From: Aquabacterium commune
GTDB lineage: Bacteria > Pseudomonadota > Gammaproteobacteria > Burkholderiales > Burkholderiaceae_C
Reading direction: 5' to 3'
Length of the DNA stretch: 64,000 bases
Assembly (NCBI RefSeq): GCF_004362855.1
Contig: NZ_SNXW01000003.1
Span: 186,001 to 250,000 of the forward strand
The notes beneath the pieces were generated by a model. That model saw only the letters and a program-made list of their open reading frames with translations, had not been told where the DNA came from and ran no database searches. Shown here one piece after another: positions 58,491-64,000 of this stretch (its first letter is position 1; every line of letters begins with the position of its first letter). The position numbers and the translations under genes are program-made.

Positions 58491-59837
58491 TCAGCGGGCG
58501 TCGCGGTCACGGGTGCGCAGGCCATCGCGCGAGCGCGGGTCCACGGCATTGCCACTGGCCAGGGGGGCGGACGGCTCGGCAGGCTGGCTGCTGCTGGCAG
58601 CGGGAGAGGCGGCCGCGGCAGGCAGGCCGTTGCCACCGCTTTGCTGCAGGAGCTTGTCCAGCGGCAGGTACAGCAGGTTCGAGCCTTGGCGCGAATCCAC
58701 CATCACCTTGGTGACATTGCTGTACACCTGCTGCATGGTGTCGATGTAGAGGCGGTCGCGCGTGACGGCCGGTGCCTTCTGGTACTCGGTCAGCACGGAC
58801 TTGAAGCGTTGCGCATCACCCTCGGCCTGGGCCACCACACGGGCGGAGTAACCGGCGGCTTCCTCACGCAGGCGGGCTGCGGTGCCCTGCGCCTTGGGGA
58901 TGACGTCGTTGGCGTAGGCCTGGCCTTCGTTCTTCAGGCGCTCGCGGTCGGCGCCTGCCTTGAAGGCATCGTCGAACGCAGCCTGCACCTGCTCGGGCGC
59001 CTGCACGCTTTGCACGTTGACGTTGGTGACCACCACGCCAGCCTTGACCTTCTTGATCTGAGACTGGATGGAGCCGATCAGCTTCTCGGCGATGGCGTCG
59101 CGCTGCTCATAGAGCACCGAATCCATGGTGCTGCTGCCGACGATTTCCCGCACGGCCGATTCGGCGGCCTGCTGCACGGCCTCGTCGGAGTTACGGTTCT
59201 CGAACAGGTACTGGCGCGCGTCCGACAGGCGGTACTGCACGGTGAAGCGGATGTCCACGATGTTCTCGTCGCGGGTGAGCATGGACGAGTCGCGCAGGCC
59301 GGTGGCTTGCATGACCGAGTTGCTGCCCACATCGACCGAACGCAGCTGCGTCAGGTTGACGATTTCGTGGCTCTGGAAGGGGTACGGGGCGCGCCACTGG
59401 AAGCCGGCGTCCACCGTGTGGCTGAAGCGGCCGAACGACATCACCACGGCCTGCTGGCCTTCCTGGACGATGAAGAAGCCACTGCCCAGCCAGACCAGGG
59501 CCACGAGGCCCAGAATCAGACCAGCGCCAATGCCGGCGCCGGTGGGGTCGGGCGTGATGTTGCCGCCGGGACCGTCTCCGCTGCCACCCTTGCCTGAAAA
59601 CAGGCCACTGAGCTTGCGGTTGAAGTCGCGCCAGAGCTCGTCGAGGTCAGGCGGGCCTTCGTGGCGGCCGTTGTGCATGACGGGCAGTTGCAGCGCGCGC
59701 GCGACGCGCCAGGCACCGCGCTGGCCAGCACCATGCAGCAGGGCCGCAGACGCCGCAGCCAGGCGGCTGAGCTTGTGAGGGACCGTGGACACACGGGCAT
59801 CGGGCGCAGAGCCCGCATCCAGAGAAGGCATGTTCAT
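58491..59837 (-). CDS. hflK: HflK, SPFH-domain modulator of FtsH
   Basis: A 448-aa partner of HflC. The N-terminal cytoplasmic part is glycine-rich (FSGKGGSGDGPGGN, about residues 80-95), followed by one membrane helix (ILGLVALVWLGSGFFIV) and the SPFH domain (EGQQAVVMSFGRF, GFQWRAPYPF). The coiled coil ends in a serine/alanine/proline-rich tail. The first 60 residues are longer than in E. coli. I choose ATG at 59837 because it overlaps the hflX stop as ATGA; ATG 59831 is equally in frame. Confidence 0.95.
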   Translation of the reverse strand: MNMPSLDAGSAPDARVSTVPHKLSRLAAASAALLHGAGQRGAWRVARALQLPVMHNGRHEGPPDLDELWRDFNRKLSGLFSGKGGSGDGPGGNITPDPTGAGIGAGLILGLVALVWLGSGFFIVQEGQQAVVMSFGRFSHTVDAGFQWRAPYPFQSHEIVNLTQLRSVDVGSNSVMQATGLRDSSMLTRDENIVDIRFTVQYRLSDARQYLFENRNSDEAVQQAAESAVREIVGSSTMDSVLYEQRDAIAEKLIGSIQSQIKKVKAGVVVTNVNVQSVQAPEQVQAAFDDAFKAGADRERLKNEGQAYANDVIPKAQGTAARLREEAAGYSARVVAQAEGDAQRFKSVLTEYQKAPAVTRDRLYIDTMQQVYSNVTKVMVDSRQGSNLLYLPLDKLLQQSGGNGLPAAAASPAASSSQPAEPSAPLASGNAVDPRSRDGLRTRDRDAR

Positions 59838-61138
59838 GATCGGACGGTAGGACCAGTACAAGGAGAGGCTTCGACGTCCAGAGACGGCGGGGCGTCAGGT
59901 GCATTGTGCATGTCGAAACGGGGATCGACGGGGCGATGAGCAGCCGAATCCGCGTCCAGACCGTTCATCGCCGCTTCAGCGAGCACGTCACGCAACACAT
60001 CGAGGCCCTGCCCCGTGAGCGCACTGACGAAAACGCGGGTGCAACGGCGGCCTGAAGGCAGCTGGTAGATGTCGCGGCTGTGGTGCGGCTGTTGGTGCTC
60101 GGGCAGGCAGTCGCATTTGTTGAAAACCAGCACCTGGGGCAGCTGGCCCGCGCCGATGCTGTCCAGCACGCGCAGGACCTCGTCGATCTGCTCGTGCACG
60201 GCCGGGCTGGCGGCGTCCACCACGTGCAGCAACACGTCCGCTTCAGCGGCTTCCTGCAAGGTGGCTTCGAAGGACTTCACCAGGCTGTGCGGCAGGTCGC
60301 GGATGAAACCCACCGTGTCAGACAGCGTCACGCTGCGCTGGGCCTGGGCCAGGTACATCTGGCGCGTGGTGGTGTCCAGCGTGGCAAACAGCTGGTTGGC
60401 CGCGTAGGTGCCGGCCTTGGTGAAGGCGTTGAACAGCGTGGATTTGCCCGCGTTGGTGTAGCCCACCAGCGACACGCGAAAGGTCTCGGCACGCTCACGC
60501 GAACGGCGCTGGGTGTTGCGCTGCTTCTTGACCTTGGCCAGGCGCTCCTTGAGCGACTTGATCTTCTGGTCGATCATGCGGCGGTCCAGCTCGATCTGGG
60601 TTTCGCCAGGGCCACCGCGGTGGCCCACACCGCCGCGCTGGCGCTCCAGGTGGGACCAGCGGCGCACCAGGCGCGTGGACAGGTACTGCAGGCGCGCCAG
60701 TTCGACCTGCAGCTTGCCCTCGTGGCTGCGCGCGCGGGCGCCGAAGATTTCGAGGATGAGGCCGATGCGGTCCAGCACCTCCACCCCCAGGTGGCGCTCC
60801 AGGTTGCGCTGCTGCGCTGGCGACAGGGCCTGATCGAAGATCACGGCCTGGGCCTGGTAGAGGGTGACGATGGATTTGATCTCGTCGGCCTTGCCGGAGC
60901 CGACGAACAGCGCCGCATCGGGCGCTTTGCGCTTGGCCGTGACCTTGGCCACGGGCGCATCCCCCGCTGACTCGGCCAGCAAGGCGAGTTCGTCCAGCGT
61001 GGGATCGAAAGAAGAGCCGGGGCCGAAATCGACCCCGACGAGGACAACCCGCGGGTCTCCCGGCGCGAACAGCTTGGGATTGTCGCCTTGGAAGGCGTCA
61101 AAGGGGGCGTCGGTCAGGGTGGGAGAAGCGGGTGTCAA
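59834..61138 (-). CDS. hflX: GTPase HflX (ribosome-splitting factor)
   Basis: A 434-aa translational GTPase that splits stalled 70S ribosomes, especially after heat stress. The N-terminal HflX domain contains LFVGSGKADEI, FDQALSPAQQRNLE and GGPGETQIELDRR; the G domain has GYTNAGKSTLFNAF (G1), DTVGFIRDLP (G3) and NKCD (G4). The start is taken as TTG at 61138, since no ATG or GTG lies near and the frame must begin about here. It is 34 bases after hfq. Confidence 0.95.
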   Translation of the reverse strand: MTPASPTLTDAPFDAFQGDNPKLFAPGDPRVVLVGVDFGPGSSFDPTLDELALLAESAGDAPVAKVTAKRKAPDAALFVGSGKADEIKSIVTLYQAQAVIFDQALSPAQQRNLERHLGVEVLDRIGLILEIFGARARSHEGKLQVELARLQYLSTRLVRRWSHLERQRGGVGHRGGPGETQIELDRRMIDQKIKSLKERLAKVKKQRNTQRRSRERAETFRVSLVGYTNAGKSTLFNAFTKAGTYAANQLFATLDTTTRQMYLAQAQRSVTLSDTVGFIRDLPHSLVKSFEATLQEAAEADVLLHVVDAASPAVHEQIDEVLRVLDSIGAGQLPQVLVFNKCDCLPEHQQPHHSRDIYQLPSGRRCTRVFVSALTGQGLDVLRDVLAEAAMNGLDADSAAHRPVDPRFDMHNAPDAPPSLDVEASPCTGPTVRS

Positions 61139-61172
61139 GGGCGATGCGTCAGGCAGCGGCGAAACAGGCTGA

Positions 61173-61412
61173 TCAACCTTCTTCGCCTTCGTTGGCGCTG
61201 AAGTTCACTGCGCGGCCAGGCACGACGGTGGAGATGGCGTGCTTGTAAACCATTTGCGTGACCGTGTTGCGCAGCAGGACCACGTACTGATCGAAAGATT
61301 CGATGTGGCCTTGGAGCTTGATGCCGTTGACCAAGTAAATGGACACTGGCACGTGCTCACGACGCAGCAGGTTCAGGAAGGGGTCTTGTAGGAGTTGCCC
61401 TTTGTTGCTCAC
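61173..61412 (-). CDS. hfq: RNA chaperone Hfq
   Basis: A 79-aa hexameric Sm-like protein that pairs small RNAs with mRNAs. Sm1 is [21 protein letters not shown], read over two parts; Sm2 contains the signature [20 protein letters not shown]. The short acidic C-terminus (FSANEGEEG) is typical of betaproteobacteria. The start is GTG at 61412 with ggag at the right distance. First gene of hfq-hflX-hflK-hflC. Confidence 0.98.
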   Translation of the reverse strand: MSNKGQLLQDPFLNLLRREHVPVSIYLVNGIKLQGHIESFDQYVVLLRNTVTQMVYKHAISTVVPGRAVNFSANEGEEG

Positions 61413-61552
61413 GATATGCTCCGTGTTAAAACGATGTACGACGATGATGTCTGAGTGATTACCTTAACACAGTCCTTGGCACCTGACGTCAAGCGGGTGT
61501 CTTTCAGGCGTGTGACGGCATGGCGCGAAATGGCGCACAGGGTCAAGCCGCT

Positions 61553-62890
61553 TCAATCTTTGTCGTTGAAGGGGTTTTGCGAGGACTTCATCTCGATGCG
61601 CAAGGGCGTGCCGGTGAGCTTGAAGTGCTCGCGGAAGCGGCTTTCCAGGAAGCGCTTGTACACGTCGGTGACGTGCTCCAGCGAGTTGCCGTGGATGATG
61701 ATGACCGGCGGGTTCATGCCGCCCTGGTGGGCGTAGCGCAGCTTCGGACGGAAGGCCCCTGCCCGCTTGGGCTGCTGGAACTGCACCGCCTCGCCCAGCA
61801 GGCGCGTGAGCACCGGCGTGGGCATCTTGCGGTTGGCCGAGGCGTGGGCGTCGGCGATGGCCTTCCAGACCGGGCCCAGGCCCTGGCGCTTGATGGCCGA
61901 GATGTAGAGCACCGGCGCGAACTTCAGGAAGGCCAGGCGGTGCTCGATGGAGCGCTGCAGCATCTCGCGCTGGTAGCTGTCGATGGCGTCCCATTTGTTG
62001 ACGGCGATGACCACAGCGCGGCCCGACTCGAGCACGAAGCCCGCGATGTGGGCGTCCTGCTCGGTCACGCCCTGGGTGGCGTCCACCAGCAGCAGCACGA
62101 CGTTGGCGTCAGAGATGGCTTGCAGTGTCTTGACCACCGAGAATTTCTCGATGGCTTCGAACACCTTGCCCTTGCGGCGCAGACCGGCGGTGTCGATGAG
62201 TTCGAACTTCTGGCCGTTGCGCTCGAAGGGCACGCTGATGGCGTCGCGCGTGGTGCCCGGCATGTCGAAGGCCACCAGGCGCTCTTCGCCCAGCCAGGTG
62301 TTGATCAGCGTGGACTTGCCCACGTTGGGGCGGCCGGCCACGGTCAGGCGGATGGGGCGGTCTTCGGCGGGCGTCTCGTCTTCGTCGGCATCGGGGTCGA
62401 TGAAGTCTTCGAGCGCGAGGTCGATCATGTCGCGCATGCCCTGGCCGTGCGCGGCCGACACCGGCATCGGCTCGCCCAGGCCCAGCTCGTAGAACTCGGC
62501 CAGTTGGGGCGCGGTCTGCATGCCTTCGGCCTTGTTGGCCACGAGCAGCACCTTCTTGTTGGCGGTGCGCAGGAACTTGGCGATGTCGTGGTCTTGCGCG
62601 GACAGGCCGTTGCGGGCATCGACCACGAAGATCACGGCATCGGCCTCGGCAACGGCCTGGCGGGTCTGCTTGGCCATCTCCTTGAAGATGCCGGACTTGC
62701 ACTCGGGCTCGAAGCCGCCGGTGTCGATGGCGATGAAGGCGTGCGGACCCAGGCGGCCTTCGCCGTAGTGGCGGTCGCGCGTCAGGCCGGCGAAGTCGGC
62801 AACGATGGCGTCGCGGGACTTCGTGAGTCGATTGAACAAGGTCGATTTGCCGACGTTGGGTCGTCCGACCAGTGCAATGACAGGTTTCAT
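61553..62890 (-). CDS. der: Ribosome-assembly GTPase Der (EngA)
   Basis: A 445-aa GTPase with two G domains in tandem, needed for 50S assembly. G domain 1 has [17 protein letters not shown] and DTGGFE; G domain 2 (from about residue 180) has [31 protein letters not shown] and NKWD. A KH-like C-terminal domain ends with [20 protein letters not shown]. It follows bamB with a 66-base gap, the usual order. About 140 bases separate it from hfq. Confidence 0.98.
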   Translation of the reverse strand: MKPVIALVGRPNVGKSTLFNRLTKSRDAIVADFAGLTRDRHYGEGRLGPHAFIAIDTGGFEPECKSGIFKEMAKQTRQAVAEADAVIFVVDARNGLSAQDHDIAKFLRTANKKVLLVANKAEGMQTAPQLAEFYELGLGEPMPVSAAHGQGMRDMIDLALEDFIDPDADEDETPAEDRPIRLTVAGRPNVGKSTLINTWLGEERLVAFDMPGTTRDAISVPFERNGQKFELIDTAGLRRKGKVFEAIEKFSVVKTLQAISDANVVLLLVDATQGVTEQDAHIAGFVLESGRAVVIAVNKWDAIDSYQREMLQRSIEHRLAFLKFAPVLYISAIKRQGLGPVWKAIADAHASANRKMPTPVLTRLLGEAVQFQQPKRAGAFRPKLRYAHQGGMNPPVIIIHGNSLEHVTDVYKRFLESRFREHFKLTGTPLRIEMKSSQNPFNDKD

Positions 62891-62956
62891 GGAATCAGGT
62901 GCGAGAGATCAGCGGGTGATCGTGGAAAAACAGGCGCGGCCAGGGGCGCTCGGCGC

Positions 62957-64000
62957 TCAGTTGCCGGAGAAGGCGTAAACGGTGCCCTTGCGGGTGACAA
63001 GCAGCAGCTTGCCCTGCACCACGAGCGGCGCACCGGCGACGGGGGCGTCCAGTTCGGTGCGGGTCAGGGTGCGGCCGTCGGCCTGGGACAGGATGTGCAG
63101 GTAGCCTTGCGCGTCGGCCACGGCGATGCGATCGCCCCACAGGGCCGGTGCGCTCAGGCCACGGTTGACGAAGCGGTCGATGCGCCAGACGCTGTCGCCG
63201 TTCTCGACCTTCCATGCGCTCAGGCGGTCGGTGCTGTCCGCACCCACCACGAGCTGCAGGTTGGCGGCCACGGCCTGGGTGCCGGCTTGCGGACGGCTCC
63301 AGCGCACGCTGCCGCGGTTGAGCTCCAGGCAAGCCACGGAGAACTGGAAAGCGCGCACGCAGGCTTCGTCATCGACGCGGGCCAGCGGGCCGACCAGATC
63401 GGCCAGGCGCTCGACCTCGTTGGTGCCGCGCGGCGTGCCGACGCTGACATCGAAGCGCGGCGTGCCCTTGACGGGGTCCAGGCCGACCATGCGGTTGCCC
63501 TGGCCGACCAGGAGGGTGTCGCGGAAGGCTTCGATGACGCTGCGGGTGGCCAGGGCCAGGGGCTCGGCGCCGGGGCGCTGGTAGAGCCACAGGTAGCGGC
63601 CGTCCAGGGCGTCGTAGGCGCGCACGCTGCGGTCCAGGGCTTGCACGAACACGCGTTCGCCGGCCACCACGGGGGCGGTGAGCACGCGACCGGGTTGGCG
63701 CTCGGTCCAGAGCAGCTTGCCCTGGTCGAACAGCATCAGGTCGTTGTTGGCGCTGACCACGGCGGCATAGCGGCCATCCGAGCCGACAGCGGCCGATAGC
63801 TCGGTCTTGGCCTGGGCGCGCCAGCGTTCGCGGCCGGTTTGCAGGTCCAGCGAGACGATGCTGCCATCGACGTTGGCCACGGCCACGGCGTCGGCAGACA
63901 CCGCCAAGGCGAAGGTCGGGGCCACTTCACCCACGCGCACCGACCAGGCCGGGGCCAGCCGGGTGGCGTTGCTCAGGGATTCCAGCGGCGCGGGCTTGGG
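62957..64000 (-). CDS. bamB: Outer-membrane assembly lipoprotein BamB (5' end outside window)
   Basis: The C-terminal 347 residues of the BAM-complex beta-propeller lipoprotein; the start and lipobox lie beyond base 64000. The visible part begins PKPAPLESLSNATRLAPAW and shows PQQ-like repeat blades such as GSIVSLDLQTGRERWR, LLWTERQPGRVLTAPVVAG, VWRIDRFVNRGLSAPALWG and a final VQGKLLLVTRKGTVYAFSG. Position upstream of der is typical. The barrel component it serves, bamA, is at 40619-42931. Confidence 0.95.
   Translation of the reverse strand, partial: PKPAPLESLSNATRLAPAWSVRVGEVAPTFALAVSADAVAVANVDGSIVSLDLQTGRERWRAQAKTELSAAVGSDGRYAAVVSANNDLMLFDQGKLLWTERQPGRVLTAPVVAGERVFVQALDRSVRAYDALDGRYLWLYQRPGAEPLALATRSVIEAFRDTLLVGQGNRMVGLDPVKGTPRFDVSVGTPRGTNEVERLADLVGPLARVDDEACVRAFQFSVACLELNRGSVRWSRPQAGTQAVAANLQLVVGADSTDRLSAWKVENGDSVWRIDRFVNRGLSAPALWGDRIAVADAQGYLHILSQADGRTLTRTELDAPVAGAPLVVQGKLLLVTRKGTVYAFSGN

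Overview
The window is a high-GC chromosomal segment from a betaproteobacterium. It most likely comes from the order Burkholderiales, near the Comamonadaceae/Rubrivivax-Leptothrix group. The assignment rests on gene order and content: rpsF-priB-rpsR-rplI-dnaB; rpsB-tsf-pyrH-frr-uppS-cdsA-dxr-rseP-bamA-skp-lpxD-fabZ-lpxA-lpxB-rnhB; der-hfq-hflX-hflK-hflC-DUF2065-hisZ-purA; and ppsR/ppsA. No database search was possible, so family names rest on motifs read directly in the translations.

Layout. 1-1357: 5' part of rimO on the minus strand. 1358-7373: accessory region with two plus-strand cassettes separated by gene-free DNA. Cassette one is a sirtuin (1773-2537), an alpha/beta-hydrolase fused to a macro domain (2571-4034) and a small OGFr-domain protein (4048-4563). 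Cassette two is an exported protein with a caspase/CHAT-like His/Cys pattern (4914-6311) and a two-helix membrane protein (6321-6923); it is visibly AT-richer than its surroundings. 7374-12567: two probable exported lipoprotein hydrolases, a QseBC-like two-component pair and a RIO-type kinase. 12568-13403: a decayed 21-bp tandem repeat tract, then arfB. 13407-19268: the dctS-dctR two-component system facing the dctPQM TRAP transporter. 19310-24337: terminator, promoter, tandem glycine riboswitch and gcvTHP. 24546-30730: a cytoplasmic hybrid histidine kinase whose 3' end overlaps convergent ppsR, then ppsA. 30789-34132: the S6/PriB/S18/L9/DnaB cluster. 34260-50607: a long minus-strand block for lipid A, outer-membrane assembly, isoprenoid, phospholipid and translation functions. 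50862-54066: rnr divergent from two identical tRNA-Leu(CAG) genes. 54124-64000: minus-strand gpt-like, purA, hisZ, DUF2065, hflCKX, hfq, der and the C-terminal part of bamB.

How the parts work together. Most of the window is housekeeping: envelope biogenesis (lipid A, BAM, Skp, RseP, UppS, CdsA), translation, one-carbon metabolism controlled by glycine, and C4-dicarboxylate uptake with its own sensor. The region worth attention is 1.4-7.3 kb. The sirtuin / hydrolase-macro / OGFr operon has the layout of an NAD- or ADP-ribose-centred regulatory or defence module: one enzyme that makes an acyl-ADP-ribose product, one protein that joins an ADP-ribose-type binding domain to a serine hydrolase, and a third component of unknown biochemistry. 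The macro domain reads like the ligand-binding domain of Thoeris ThsA effectors, but there is no TIR gene here. The neighbouring protease-like/membrane pair may be a second, independently acquired module. Both functional proposals are inference.
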